From positions 1 through 52,818 of the forward strand of contig JACMOK010000086.1 of the NCBI GenBank assembly GCA_014378065.1: a stretch of 52,818 bases of DNA, given 5' to 3'. Within the stretch, counting starts at the first letter, position 1. Every line of letters begins with the position of its first letter. The DNA comes from Flavobacterium sp. (lineage in GTDB: Bacteria > Bacteroidota > Bacteroidia > Flavobacteriales > Flavobacteriaceae). The notes under the pieces were generated by a model. That model worked only from the letters and a program-made list of their open reading frames with translations. It was not told the DNA's origin and made no database searches. This document shows, piece after piece, positions 35,334-44,746 of this stretch. A program made the position numbers and the translations under genes.

Positions 35334-37397
35334 ATGAAAAGACATATTAAAAAGAACTTATTTTTTGTCATTCCGATCCTCTTCGCTTTTTACCTCAGTC
35401 ATGCTCAAGATGCTGCACTAAATGAAATACCCGGAATCAACACGACTAATATGGACAAGTTGGTAACGCCCAACAATGATTTTTACCGGTTTGTAAATGG
35501 CGCGTGGCTCGACAAAACCGTCATACCAGCCGACAAAACTTCTTGGGGAAGTGGCGAAGAGCTGTATGAGAAAACCAATAAAAATGTAATGGTCATTTTA
35601 AAAGATGCGGCCAAAAATCCAAAATACAAATCCAATACCGATCAAGGCAAAGCAATTAATTTATTTAACGCAGTTATGGATACTGTTGCGCGAGACAGAC
35701 AGGGCATGACTCCGATCAAAACATCGCTGGCTAACATAGACGCCATCAAGAACATTCAGGATTTGCAAAAGGTAATGATTGAAATGGAACCTGCGGGCGG
35801 AATTGGCTTTGTTTCAGTGAACATAGGTGCCGATAAAATGAACAGTAACAATAACTCGGTGAGCATCTCTCCCGGCAAATTGGGCCTTCCAGATAAAGAT
35901 TACTACGTTTCAGACGATGCTGGTTCTAAAGAGAAGCGCGAAAAATATGTACTGCATTTGGGCAAAATGCTACAGTTTTTGGGAGAAAGCGCTGGCCAAG
36001 CTAAAAAGGAAGCAAACAATATTTTGCAACTCGAAATAAAAATGGCAGCGATGCGGCTTGACAGGGTGGAGCGAAGAGACAGTAAAAAGCAATACAACCC
36101 AATGACGGTTGCTGAGCTTCAAAAATTAACGCCTGCCATTGATTGGAATGCTTATTTTACGGGGCTGGGTTTTTCAAAACTGAACAATGTTATTGTGAAC
36201 CAACCCAAATACATGGCTGCTTTACAAACAATTCTTGCTGAAAATAAGATTGACGATTGGAAAGCGTATATGCGCTGGACGTTGTTGAACCAAACCGCAG
36301 GTCAACTATCCAATACTATAGGAAACGCCAATTTTGATTTTTACGGAAAGACATTAAACGGCACCTTAAAAAGAAGGCCGCTGGAAGAACGTGCCTTGTA
36401 TACGGTCAATGGATCTATTGGAGAAGCTTTGGGAAAATTGTATGTAGAAAAAATGTTTCCGCCAGAAGCCAAACTAAAAGCAGAAAACATGATTCGCAAC
36501 CTTATTGTCGCCTACAAAGCTAGAATAAACAATTTGTCCTGGATGTCTCCGACAACAAAGTTGAAAGCGATTGAAAAACTCGAAAAGATGACCATCAAAA
36601 TCGGCTATCCTGACAAATGGAAAGATTATTCCGGGTTAGATATTAAAAGTATTGCCGAGGGAGGAAGCTATTTTGCGACCATGCGAGCGATCTCGATTTG
36701 GAATTTTAATAAAGACCGCGACAAATTAAACAAACCCGTTGATAAAACGGAATGGTATATGGCACCGCAAGAAGTAAATGCATATTACAATCCTCCTTAC
36801 AACGAAATAGTATTTCCGGCCGCAATTCTTCAACCCCCTTTTTATGACTACAAAGCAGATGATGCCATAAATTATGGTGGTATCGGAGCTGTAATCGGAC
36901 ACGAAATTTCCCACGGATTTGATGATTCAGGTGCACAATACAATGCCGAAGGAAACCTGGTAAATTGGTGGACAGAGGAAGATTTAAAGCAGTTTACCGC
37001 CCTGGGTAATAAACTTGCCGATCAATACAGTGCGTTAGAACCTTTTCCGGGAGCCCGTGTGGATGGGAAATTTACGCTCGGTGAAAACATAGGCGATTTG
37101 GGCGGAATCAATGCCGCATACGACGGCTTGCAGTTTTATCTTAAATCCAATGGAAGTCCGGGTTTGATTGATGGCTACACACCAGAACAACGATTCTTTA
37201 TTTCATGGGCAACAATATGGCGTTCTAAAATGCGGGAAGAGGCGTTAAAAAACCAACTCAAAACCAATCCACATTCGCCAAGCAATTACCGTGGTTTTGT
37301 GCCACTAAAAAACGTAGATGCGTTTTATAAAGCCTTTAATATTGGTCAGGGTGATGGAATGTACCTGACACCGAACGAAAGGGTCAAAATTTGGTAA
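35334..37397 (+). CDS. M13-family zinc metallopeptidase (PepO/neprilysin-like)
   Basis: A 687-residue exported peptidase with a signal peptide ending near SHAQ. The zinc motif HEISH (about 523-527) is in IGHEISHGFDDSG, the third ligand Glu is in ENIGDLGG (about 582-589), and NAYYNPPYNEIVFPA is the substrate-binding segment typical of neprilysins. These enzymes cut peptides of up to about 40 residues. Length matches full-size M13 proteins. It is monocistronic, with its own promoter box and a terminator 10 bp after its stop. Confidence 0.96.
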   Translation: MKRHIKKNLFFVIPILFAFYLSHAQDAALNEIPGINTTNMDKLVTPNNDFYRFVNGAWLDKTVIPADKTSWGSGEELYEKTNKNVMVILKDAAKNPKYKSNTDQGKAINLFNAVMDTVARDRQGMTPIKTSLANIDAIKNIQDLQKVMIEMEPAGGIGFVSVNIGADKMNSNNNSVSISPGKLGLPDKDYYVSDDAGSKEKREKYVLHLGKMLQFLGESAGQAKKEANNILQLEIKMAAMRLDRVERRDSKKQYNPMTVAELQKLTPAIDWNAYFTGLGFSKLNNVIVNQPKYMAALQTILAENKIDDWKAYMRWTLLNQTAGQLSNTIGNANFDFYGKTLNGTLKRRPLEERALYTVNGSIGEALGKLYVEKMFPPEAKLKAENMIRNLIVAYKARINNLSWMSPTTKLKAIEKLEKMTIKIGYPDKWKDYSGLDIKSIAEGGSYFATMRAISIWNFNKDRDKLNKPVDKTEWYMAPQEVNAYYNPPYNEIVFPAAILQPPFYDYKADDAINYGGIGAVIGHEISHGFDDSGAQYNAEGNLVNWWTEEDLKQFTALGNKLADQYSALEPFPGARVDGKFTLGENIGDLGGINAAYDGLQFYLKSNGSPGLIDGYTPEQRFFISWATIWRSKMREEALKNQLKTNPHSPSNYRGFVPLKNVDAFYKAFNIGQGDGMYLTPNERVKIW

Positions 37398-37406
37398 GTC
37401 TCTTCA

Positions 37407-37442
37407 AAAAAAACCCAGTCTGAATTTTTGGCTGGGTTTTTT
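37407..37442. terminator. Bidirectional intrinsic terminator
   Basis: The stem AAAAAACCCAG paired with CTGGGTTTTTT around a 14-nt loop lies between the convergent stops of the M13 and S9 peptidase genes. The A and T tracts allow use on either strand. Confidence 0.88.
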
Positions 37443-37444
37443 TA

Positions 37445-39391
37445 TTATTTCAAAAGATATTCCTGCATAAAACGAATAACGGCCAACCGCTGAAAATCCA
37501 CATTGGGTTTTTTGCGAAAGCCATGCCCTTCATCTTTGGCTTCGAGATACCAAACCGTGTTGCCTTGAATTTTTAACTTATCGCGCATTTGCGTAGCTTC
37601 GGTTACCGGAACCCTAGGATCGTTTGTGCCTTGAATAATGAACAACGGTTTTTTTATTTTTTCGGTATTGCTCAACGGGGCAATCTTTTCAAAAAAGGCA
37701 GCTATTTTCGGATCTCTTTCGTCGCCATATTCTACCCGTCTCAAATCGCGGCGGTATTCTTCCGTATTTTTCAAGAACGTATTAAAGTTGGAGATGCCCA
37801 CCACGTCTACCGAACATTTAATCCTATCGGCATAATGAAAGGCGGTCGCTAAACTCATATAGCCACCATAACTTCCACCCATAATCATGACTTTATCTTT
37901 ATCAAGTTCGGGTTGTTGCGCGATCCAATCTAATAAGGCTCCGATGTCTTTCACCGAATCTTCCCTAAGATAACCATTGTCTTTGGCGATGAACGATTTC
38001 CCAAAACCCGAAGAACCGCGGACATTTGGAAAAATCAGCGCGACCCCCATTTCATTAGTGTAATAATTTCCAGAACCTAAAAAAGCAGCCATAGATTGAC
38101 CTTCAGGTCCTCCGTGGATGTTAATTAAAACCGGTCTTTTTCCGGTAAATTTGGGTGAAGCCGAATAGTAAAATCCAGAAACGTCGAGGTTGTCGAAACT
38201 TTTCCATGTGATGGGTTGGGGTAAGGCAATATCTGATTCCTGCATTTCACCAAGTTCACTTTTGGTCCATTGGTCAATGGTGCCTGTTTTTATGTTCAGT
38301 TGGTACACGTCAGACGAAGTTTTGGCTGTAGACTGTGTGAAAAAAATTTGTTGGTTGTCTTTCGTGAAAGCTGCACTGCTGATAATTCCGACAGGAATAT
38401 TTTTAACCGCTTCATAGCGCTTGTCTTGCGTATTCATTAGGTACATTTTATTGGATCCGGCTTCATTGGTAATAAAGACCAATAATTTTTTGTCTTCAGA
38501 CAGTTCATAACTTTCCACATTCCACGGGATAGCTGTTGTGTGGTAGGTGATTTCTTTTGTTGTTAAATTTAAAGTGGCTAGCCGTTGAAATTCGTTTTCT
38601 TTATCCGTGACGTACCAAATTTCGTTTGCATTAGCCGAAAAATTGGCATTGGTTTGAATAATGTTTGTCCGTTTTCTATCGGTTACTTCTGATAATTTTG
38701 CAGTTTCAACGTCCAGTGACCAGACATGCGATTCGTTGGCCGAAAGATATTCTCTAACCAGCAGTGTCTTATTATCTGCAGCGATATCGGTAATGCCCCA
38801 ACCGCCGCCTTTGAGCTGCAAAATTAATTTTTCGCTTGCTGGATTGCTGGGATCCATAAAGTAAATATCCCGGTCACCGCCATTTCGTTTGGTAGATAAA
38901 TAGAAAAACCCTTTTCCATCTTTGCGCCAAGTAATGCCGCTATTTTGCGAACGACCGCCATCAGTGAGCAGCGTGGACTGCAGGTTTTTTAAATCGAGCT
39001 TATACAATTGGCCAAATTCGTTTCCCCCACTGTCTTTCGAATAAATTAAATAAGCGCCATTGATCGGCTCATAGGTGGCACCGCTGACTGGTTCGTCAAA
39101 AAAAGTGAGCTGGGTTCTGGCGCCCATCGGCTGCTTTACCAGATGAAATTGTAGGGTAGCACCAAAACGGGTACTGATTAATACTTCTTTTTTAGTCGGA
39201 TGAATCGCCGCTATCGAGGCTCCGCGCGATTCAGAATATTTTTTTACCTGACCCGCCAATTCCTTTGAGATATCGGGAATGTTTTGCGTGATCAGATTTT
39301 CATTGGGAACGACAACCCCCAATTTTTGTTGTGCAGATGCAACGACAGAAGTTAAAAGGGCAAACGCCAGAGCAAAGTGTAGTTTTTTCAT
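37445..39391 (-). CDS. S9-family serine peptidase (prolyl oligopeptidase/acylaminoacyl peptidase type)
   Basis: A 648-residue exported enzyme from the ATG at 39391 (signal MKKLHFALAFALLTSVVASA). An N-terminal beta-propeller of WD-like repeats precedes an alpha/beta-hydrolase domain with nucleophile motif GGSYGGYM (Ser near 505), Asp in QGTNDPRVPV and His in DEGHGFRKK. It probably trims peptides in the periplasm. It is the last gene of a four-gene minus-strand run with the Cys-rich protein, M28 peptidase and Rossmann protein. Confidence 0.95.
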   Translation of the reverse strand: MKKLHFALAFALLTSVVASAQQKLGVVVPNENLITQNIPDISKELAGQVKKYSESRGASIAAIHPTKKEVLISTRFGATLQFHLVKQPMGARTQLTFFDEPVSGATYEPINGAYLIYSKDSGGNEFGQLYKLDLKNLQSTLLTDGGRSQNSGITWRKDGKGFFYLSTKRNGGDRDIYFMDPSNPASEKLILQLKGGGWGITDIAADNKTLLVREYLSANESHVWSLDVETAKLSEVTDRKRTNIIQTNANFSANANEIWYVTDKENEFQRLATLNLTTKEITYHTTAIPWNVESYELSEDKKLLVFITNEAGSNKMYLMNTQDKRYEAVKNIPVGIISSAAFTKDNQQIFFTQSTAKTSSDVYQLNIKTGTIDQWTKSELGEMQESDIALPQPITWKSFDNLDVSGFYYSASPKFTGKRPVLINIHGGPEGQSMAAFLGSGNYYTNEMGVALIFPNVRGSSGFGKSFIAKDNGYLREDSVKDIGALLDWIAQQPELDKDKVMIMGGSYGGYMSLATAFHYADRIKCSVDVVGISNFNTFLKNTEEYRRDLRRVEYGDERDPKIAAFFEKIAPLSNTEKIKKPLFIIQGTNDPRVPVTEATQMRDKLKIQGNTVWYLEAKDEGHGFRKKPNVDFQRLAVIRFMQEYLLK

Positions 39392-39430
39392 AATAGATAG
39401 CAGTTTGGTATTGCAAGTTAGTAATGGCAA

Positions 39431-40234
39431 CTACAAATAGGGCACTTTAAATTCGTATGCTAAGAGCTGTACCACCTTTTCACTCGAAATCTTTTTTCCG
39501 ATGTTAGAATGCATCGCTTCAAATTCGGGCAATGGCAAATCATAATCAATTGCTTTTTGTGTGTAATATTCTTTTCGGGTAGGATGGAAGGGCGTTACGG
39601 CGTTAAAGGTCTCATTCCACATTTCCTTTTCTATAATTTTCAACAGGATACCAATACAATCTTTTTGATGAATGAGATTGATGAAACCATTTGGATTTTC
39701 AATATTTTTTCTTCCTGCCAAAGACTTAATTGGATGTCGGTCTGCACCGATTAACCCTCCAAAACGAACAACCGTGGTTAAAAATGCTTTGTTTTGTTGC
39801 AAAAGTTGTTCGGCTTGCAGCAATTGGATTCCGTTTTCTGATACGGGCTGTGCAAAAGTAGTTTCAGTAACGGTGGTATTGTCATCTGAATATACCGAAG
39901 TAGAACTTACAAAAAGCACTTTTTTTATCGAAGACCTTTCAATAAACGGCAATAGAGTATTAATTTTTGTTACAAAATTTTCTTTTTCAACACCACGCAG
40001 TTGGGGAGGAATATCGATAATTAAAATTTGTGCATTTTCTAAAAAAGAAACCAAGTCACCCGAAATGGCATCGGCATGAAGCGTTATCAAAAACGGAGCG
40101 ACACCGATATCTTTTAATCGTGGCAGTTTCGGTTCAGACGTGGTAGATCCTTTAACCAAAAATCCTTTTTCGAGCAACGCCTTTGCCAAGGGCAAGCCCA
40201 ACCATCCGCAACCAAGAATACTAATTTGAATCAT
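39431..40234 (-). CDS. NAD(P)-binding Rossmann-fold epimerase-like protein (YeeZ-like)
   Basis: A 267-residue short-chain-dehydrogenase-like protein. The N-terminal dinucleotide motif ILGCGWLGLPLAKALLEKG is intact, and VLFVSSTSVYSDDNTTV is the strand-four region of extended SDRs with the Ser and Tyr. The substrate is unknown. It sits 2 bp downstream of the M28 peptidase gene and 39 bp upstream of the S9 peptidase ATG, so it is part of the peptidase operon by position only. Confidence 0.85.
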   Translation of the reverse strand: MIQISILGCGWLGLPLAKALLEKGFLVKGSTTSEPKLPRLKDIGVAPFLITLHADAISGDLVSFLENAQILIIDIPPQLRGVEKENFVTKINTLLPFIERSSIKKVLFVSSTSVYSDDNTTVTETTFAQPVSENGIQLLQAEQLLQQNKAFLTTVVRFGGLIGADRHPIKSLAGRKNIENPNGFINLIHQKDCIGILLKIIEKEMWNETFNAVTPFHPTRKEYYTQKAIDYDLPLPEFEAMHSNIGKKISSEKVVQLLAYEFKVPYL

Positions 40235-40236
40235 AT

Positions 40237-42633
40237 TTATTTCGGTAATTTTAAGGAATCGATCGCTAAGTTTAAACTGTCTTTAATCACTGCAGAAGTT
40301 GTAATAAGTGGCTGCCGCTTTAGCTTGGTTACAGCAAGGGTTGGTTTTAATTTTTGGTAAATCAACACCGCGTCATTCAGTACAAATGGCGCAGGCATCA
40401 TCCAGTTTTTTCTTGGAACTATGCTAAATAGAGAATTGTGCAACAAATCGAAGGAACTTTCCAGTACATCCATATCAAAAACACTCTCTTTCGCAATGCT
40501 GAACTGTAATTCTAAAGGTTCTTGATCGACAACATAATAACTCAGAATGCGTTTTCCCGAACGCCGAAATACAGATCCCTTTTGTCCCACAGCAATTGCC
40601 CGATTGGCTTTGAGGTTGTGAAATATCATTTTTTCGCTGGCAAACACATCATAACGATTGACAGTCCGATTCGGTGAAATCTTAATCCTAAAATACCGTT
40701 GGGTGCCTCCTGTAGAATCCATTAAAAAGGTTATGGCGGGTTTCGCGAGGTTTTTTAGAGGAGCCGGGGCTTCATAAGTAAAGGCAGAATGGTACTTACT
40801 AAACAATTGTAAAGCGTTCAAAGTAACCGAGTGTTTTGGATTTTCACCAAAGTAATTGGAAGTCCATTCGTCTAAGTTGGTATCATAACTAGTCCATACC
40901 GCTTTGTTTTTGTCTGCATTGTAGACATACAGCAAACTGTTGGGTTTGGCTTGTTCTTTTTTATAACTTGAAATGTAATGGGCCATGGCAAAAAATCCAG
41001 CGGATAACAGCAACATTAAAAATGCCCAGTTTCCTTTTTTTGCAAACAGGCCAAACACAGGAAGTAGCAAACCAAAAAGCGAAACGGTTAAAATAGCGCT
41101 TCCGGCTAGCGTTTTAAGTCCCAAACCAATCGGAAACATCACTATAAAAGGGGCCACAATCATCAATGAGGGAATTGCCAAAAATGAATTTAAAAAAAGA
41201 CTGGTTCTTTGGGTAATGACATAATAGGCGAGCATCAGCAATCCGAAAAAAACGGGAATGATAAAAAACCCAGCTCCAGGCAAGTAAAAGACAAGTGCAA
41301 AATTGATGCAGATCCAAAAAAATAAAGGCGCAATAGTGTAATTGACGACTAAATTTTCAGTTTTTATTCTGATGTAAACTAGAAATGCAATCGCTAAACT
41401 CAGTGCGACAAACGCGGCAATATACCAGTGGCCATTGTAAGTAAACCCTTTAATCAGATCATTGTACTGTGGATAAATGAAAAGAATCCACTTCCACCCC
41501 CAAAAAGCCAAACCGCCAGCTACGATTAACGCACCGAGGAAAAGCACAAAACTTTTGGCAATTTCCTTGACCACCAGTACCCTTTTTCCAATGCCAATAA
41601 AGACTAAAAAAAAGAACAACAGTAACGCGACAATCCACATCGGGAGTACCCAATTGTAGGGATAATTTACAAAATAAAAAGGCGTACTGAAATACACAAA
41701 ATCATCAGCTGCCTCCATCTGTTGCAAATCAGCATTTGAAAAATAGAGCAATAATGGCATCAGGTAAGTTCCTTGGTGTGCAATCGTGGCGGGGTCGATA
41801 TGAACATAATCATCTTGCGCAGAATGGTAGTTGAAACGCCCATCAATGAAAGCAAAATTAAACCCTTGTATTTTTCCTTGTATTCTAAAGACGGTCAAGT
41901 CTGTATCGTTTGGCAACATTTTATAAATGCTATACATCAGCGAATTTGAAACTGGATATTTCGGGTTTGCTTTGGCAAAACTTTTGACGAGTTTTGAATT
42001 TCCATGGTTAACTTCCATTAGCATGTAGCTCGGCCCGCTAGTGCCCCGTGCCTCAAAATTGAGTGCCAAACCAATACTTTTCGCCCATTGGCTTTGGGTT
42101 ACAAAAAGAGCTGCGCCATTGAGATCCAATTCTTCAGCATCCGAAAACAAAATAACAATATCGTTTTTATGCGCCGTCTTTGCGTGAAGAAAAGCACGTA
42201 CCCCTTCTAAAATGGTGGCCACACCAGAGGCGTCATCACTTGCGCCAAGCGAGGAAGAATGCGGTGCACTGTCATAATGAGAAAGCAGCAACAGCGCTTT
42301 GCCGTTATCGGATCCCTTTATTCGCGCCATGATATTTTTAGATTTGACAAGATTTCCCCAATCGGAAAGCGTAATTCCTTCTTGCATTTGAGTTTCAAGG
42401 CCAAGTTTTTGCAATTCTTCTTTGATATAATCGGCCACGACTTCATGATTTTTAGAACCTACAAAATGAGGTTTTTCTGCAATCATTTTAATGTGTTGTG
42501 TGGCGCGCTGGGTAGAGAATTCAGATAAAGAATTGTGATCAGATATCCACTTGGGCATCATCGAGTAATTAATACCAAGCAGCACAGCAAGTATAAATAG
42601 CGCGGATAAAAAGGAAGAATATTTTTTTTTCAT
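40237..42633 (-). CDS. M28-family peptidase with multi-pass membrane domain
   Basis: A 798-residue protein from the ATG at 42633. After one N-terminal helix comes an M28 aminopeptidase domain with zinc ligands in LLSHYDSAPH and LGASDDASG, the Glu pair in FSDAEELDLNGA and the last His in FNYHSAQDDYVHIDP. From about residue 330 there are roughly eight to nine hydrophobic helices, then a soluble C-terminal domain. This resembles the ER metallopeptidase layout. The active site should face the periplasm. Its start follows the Cys-rich protein stop by 17 bp. Confidence 0.92.
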   Translation of the reverse strand: MKKKYSSFLSALFILAVLLGINYSMMPKWISDHNSLSEFSTQRATQHIKMIAEKPHFVGSKNHEVVADYIKEELQKLGLETQMQEGITLSDWGNLVKSKNIMARIKGSDNGKALLLLSHYDSAPHSSSLGASDDASGVATILEGVRAFLHAKTAHKNDIVILFSDAEELDLNGAALFVTQSQWAKSIGLALNFEARGTSGPSYMLMEVNHGNSKLVKSFAKANPKYPVSNSLMYSIYKMLPNDTDLTVFRIQGKIQGFNFAFIDGRFNYHSAQDDYVHIDPATIAHQGTYLMPLLLYFSNADLQQMEAADDFVYFSTPFYFVNYPYNWVLPMWIVALLLFFFLVFIGIGKRVLVVKEIAKSFVLFLGALIVAGGLAFWGWKWILFIYPQYNDLIKGFTYNGHWYIAAFVALSLAIAFLVYIRIKTENLVVNYTIAPLFFWICINFALVFYLPGAGFFIIPVFFGLLMLAYYVITQRTSLFLNSFLAIPSLMIVAPFIVMFPIGLGLKTLAGSAILTVSLFGLLLPVFGLFAKKGNWAFLMLLLSAGFFAMAHYISSYKKEQAKPNSLLYVYNADKNKAVWTSYDTNLDEWTSNYFGENPKHSVTLNALQLFSKYHSAFTYEAPAPLKNLAKPAITFLMDSTGGTQRYFRIKISPNRTVNRYDVFASEKMIFHNLKANRAIAVGQKGSVFRRSGKRILSYYVVDQEPLELQFSIAKESVFDMDVLESSFDLLHNSLFSIVPRKNWMMPAPFVLNDAVLIYQKLKPTLAVTKLKRQPLITTSAVIKDSLNLAIDSLKLPK

Positions 42634-42650
42634 GGTTGCGTTCGGGGGCT

Positions 42651-42998
42651 TCACTGGTCTTTTTTTACAAGCATAAAAAAATCATTTTCTAAAAGTAAGT
42701 AACCCTGATCGTACAGAAAGTAATAGGTATTTCCGGTTTTGGTTTGAAGGATGTTGGTAAAAAAACCGAAGTCAAACCCTTTGCTTAAAAGTTTGGTTCG
42801 TGTTGTTTTACTTTTTCCGTCAGCATTGAGTTCCGAGAGAATGCGATAATTTTTACGCAACTTGTTGTTTATATTGCGCATAAAATTTGTACTGTCTTTG
42901 TTTATTTTGTTGTTAAACGCATTGCGGCAGCCATCACTACAAAATTTTTTGTCTTCACGGCCTATAATTTTATCTTGGCATTCCAAACAGGTTTTCAT
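42651..42998 (-). CDS. Small protein with N-terminal Cys-rich (zinc-ribbon-like) motif
   Basis: A 115-residue protein from the ATG at 42998. The first 25 residues hold C-x-x-C and C-x-x-x-C pairs (MKTCLECQDKI and FCSDGCRNAF), the pattern of a short treble-clef/zinc-ribbon like that in some RNA- or ribosome-associated proteins. The remainder is basic, predicted mostly helical, with a C-terminal segment TYYFLYDQGYLLLEN. It resembles uncharacterised Bacteroidota proteins; I cannot assign a function. It begins the operon that leads into the M28 peptidase. Confidence 0.75.
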   Translation of the reverse strand: MKTCLECQDKIIGREDKKFCSDGCRNAFNNKINKDSTNFMRNINNKLRKNYRILSELNADGKSKTTRTKLLSKGFDFGFFTNILQTKTGNTYYFLYDQGYLLLENDFFMLVKKDQ

Positions 42999-43040
42999 GG
43001 TGTCGATTTTTAGAAGCAGCATCTTAGTTGTAATTTATAA

Positions 43041-43119
43041 ACCTTCCGCCTGCTTTTGCCTTTATCTTTTTAGTCCAGTAAATGCCCGACTAAAAAGGAT
43101 ACCGTCGCAATCAGGGCTA
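43041..43119 (+). repeat. Dispersed intergenic palindromic repeat, copy 6 (forward, divergent region)
   Basis: A more diverged copy: CTTCCGCCTGC at the left and CGTCGCAATCAGGGCTA at the right. The central stem TTTTTAGTC pairs perfectly with GACTAAAAA. It lies in the 347-bp region between the divergent Cys-rich protein and ssb. The rest of that region (43120-43345) is A/T-rich leader with no gene seen. Confidence 0.8.
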
Positions 43120-43345
43120 GCGATAACGCGCTTTTGTTTTAAATGCGATTTTTGTAAAACTTTTAAAACCAACCAAATATAAATATTTATTTCCATTTGC
43201 AAACGGTTACAAGTATTTACAACCGAAATTAAATGGTTATTTACCGAATAACTTTAGACGGTCTTTGCAACTTTGCCCAGTCGAACAACAACAGTTTCGG
43301 CAAGAAAAACATTATATAACAGTAACCTTAAAATTTTTAAACGCC

Positions 43346-43678
43346 ATGATTACATTAAAAAACAAAGTCCAATTGATCGGAAACACAGGTAATGACCCAG
43401 AAGTCATCACGATGGAATCCGGAAAAAAATTAGCCAAACTCACGCTTGCCACCAACGATGTTTACAAAAATGACAAAGGAGAAAAAGTGGAGAATACCCA
43501 ATGGCACAATATCGTTGCTTGGGGAAAAACAGCCGAAATTATTGAAAAATTTGTTGTCAAGGGGAGCCATATTGCCGTGGAAGGCAAACTAACCCACCGC
43601 AATTACGATGATAAAAACGGTGACAAAAAGTATTTTACCGAAGTAGTCGTTTCAGAACTGCTATTGTTGGGCAAATAA
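43346..43678 (+). CDS. ssb: Single-stranded DNA-binding protein
   Basis: A 110-residue OB-fold protein from the ATG at 43346 (MITLKNKVQLIGNTG). The typical core is KLTLATNDVYKND, NTQWHNIVAWGKTAEI and GSHIAVEGKLTHRNYDD. It lacks the acidic C-terminal tail (D-D-x-P-F) that recruits repair proteins to the main SSB, ending instead in SELLLLGK. It may therefore be a short accessory SSB rather than the sole replicative one. The frame extends upstream to 43265, but that leader does not look coding. Confidence 0.93.
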   Translation: MITLKNKVQLIGNTGNDPEVITMESGKKLAKLTLATNDVYKNDKGEKVENTQWHNIVAWGKTAEIIEKFVVKGSHIAVEGKLTHRNYDDKNGDKKYFTEVVVSELLLLGK

Positions 43679-43861
43679 TGCAAAAAGGCCTGCGATGAGT
43701 ATTCATGTAATACTATTCGATTAGATCAAGAACATTTGCAAATGAATCAATAAATCGGACGTCTGAATTTTTAAATTTGATAAATGCAACCAAAATGATT
43801 TTTAATTCTGGAACTACCGCTACGGTCTACTTTTGTCAGCTTTTAGTTTTTTTAAGACTAG

Positions 43862-44098
43862 GAATGTAGTGAAGCCGTTGTCTTTTCAAACAGTTATCTA
43901 TCAGAAGATGCGCAAAAAAACACCTTATTTTTAAAGAGTGGTTTAGCAAAGAGGCAGTGATGCTCAATCAGATACATTTTTGAATAGGTTATAATTCTGA
44001 AATTGGCGCTGTCACAGCAAAAGTTCGAAATCGATAAAAAATGGAATGGATTTGTCGCCCTTAAAGTGGCAGCATACAAGAACGAAATCTTCAAATGA
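43862..44098 (+). pseudogene. Coding remnant of unknown family
   Basis: One frame reads protein-like text (SEAVVFSNSYLSEDAQKN, NTLFLKSGLAKRQ, VIILKLALSQQKF, WNGFVALKVAAYKNEIFK) to a TGA at 44096-44098 but is broken by an internal TGA and TAG. A strong terminator follows 29 bp later, as expected for the 3' end of a former gene. I do not recognise the family. The rest of the 606-bp gap after ssb (43679-43861) shows no gene. Confidence 0.4.
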
Positions 44099-44127
44099 TT
44101 AAACCTTCTGTAATGAAATTATTGTTT

Positions 44128-44156
44128 AAAAGCGGCAACTGATCTTGCCGCTTTTT
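44128..44156 (+). terminator. Intrinsic terminator
   Basis: AAAAGCGGCAA pairs with TTGCCGCTTTT around a short loop and is followed by a T run on the plus strand. It closes transcription from ssb or from the remnant before it. Confidence 0.85.
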
Positions 44157-44226
44157 TATTTAAATTCTAAGATATTAACGTCATTTTTAACAAGTTGTCA
44201 ACACGAAAACGATTTCGCTGACCAAT

Positions 44227-44244
44227 CGAAAACGAAAACGAAAA
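44227..44244 (+). repeat. Three tandem CGAAAA hexamers
   Basis: CGAAAA is repeated three times without interruption 41 bp before the start of the small surface protein. A -7-like TACTTTTA follows at 44253-44260. Copy-number change here would alter promoter spacing. Confidence 0.6.
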
Positions 44245-44284
44245 CATTTAATTACTTTTAGTTGTCGAAACAAGAAGTACCCTG

Positions 44285-44746
44285 ATGAAATTTATAAAAA
44301 TACTTTTTACATTATTGTTGTGTCTGTTTTTTACAATCAGCATGGCTCAAGTGGGCATCAACACCATTGTGCCGCTAAGTACCTTAGACATTAATGGGAA
44401 CCTGTCCATAAAAACGATCGGCATTCCAGCAGCTTTTATTGGTGGCTCTTCTGGGAATGCTAAGGCTATTGTTGACGGGGTTTACATTTCTTTAACTCCT
44501 GTAGCCACAAGCGGGATCACTGGGCAAGAATTTATTTTACCCAATGCATTAACCTATCCCGGAAGGACCTACATTTTGAGAAATATTTCAAATTCAGTCA
44601 ATGCACTCATCTATACTTTCGGCGGAGCGATTTTCGCGAAGGATTCCTCGACTTTAACCCCATTGCCATTAATATTGCCATTCAACGCTTCGTTAAAAAC
44701 AGTGATTGTAATTAGTGATGGTGCCAATTGGACATATATCTTTTAA
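44285..44746 (+). CDS. Small secreted/surface protein of unknown function
   Basis: A 153-residue protein with a clear signal peptide (KFIKILFTLLLCLFFTISMA) and a mature start QVGINTIVPLSTLDINGNLS. This is the N-terminal pattern common to many Flavobacterium surface proteins. The remainder is Thr/Ser/Ile-rich and looks like beta structure, ending in DGANWTYIF. No T9SS C-terminal domain is seen, so it may be a truncated or mini version of a larger adhesin type. It lies alone between decayed regions. Confidence 0.7.
   Translation: MKFIKILFTLLLCLFFTISMAQVGINTIVPLSTLDINGNLSIKTIGIPAAFIGGSSGNAKAIVDGVYISLTPVATSGITGQEFILPNALTYPGRTYILRNISNSVNALIYTFGGAIFAKDSSTLTPLPLILPFNASLKTVIVISDGANWTYIF

Noticed and set aside
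43894..44094. Minus-strand ORF in the gap after ssb
   Set aside because: Text is not protein-like and the opposite strand carries the better remnant with a matching terminator.
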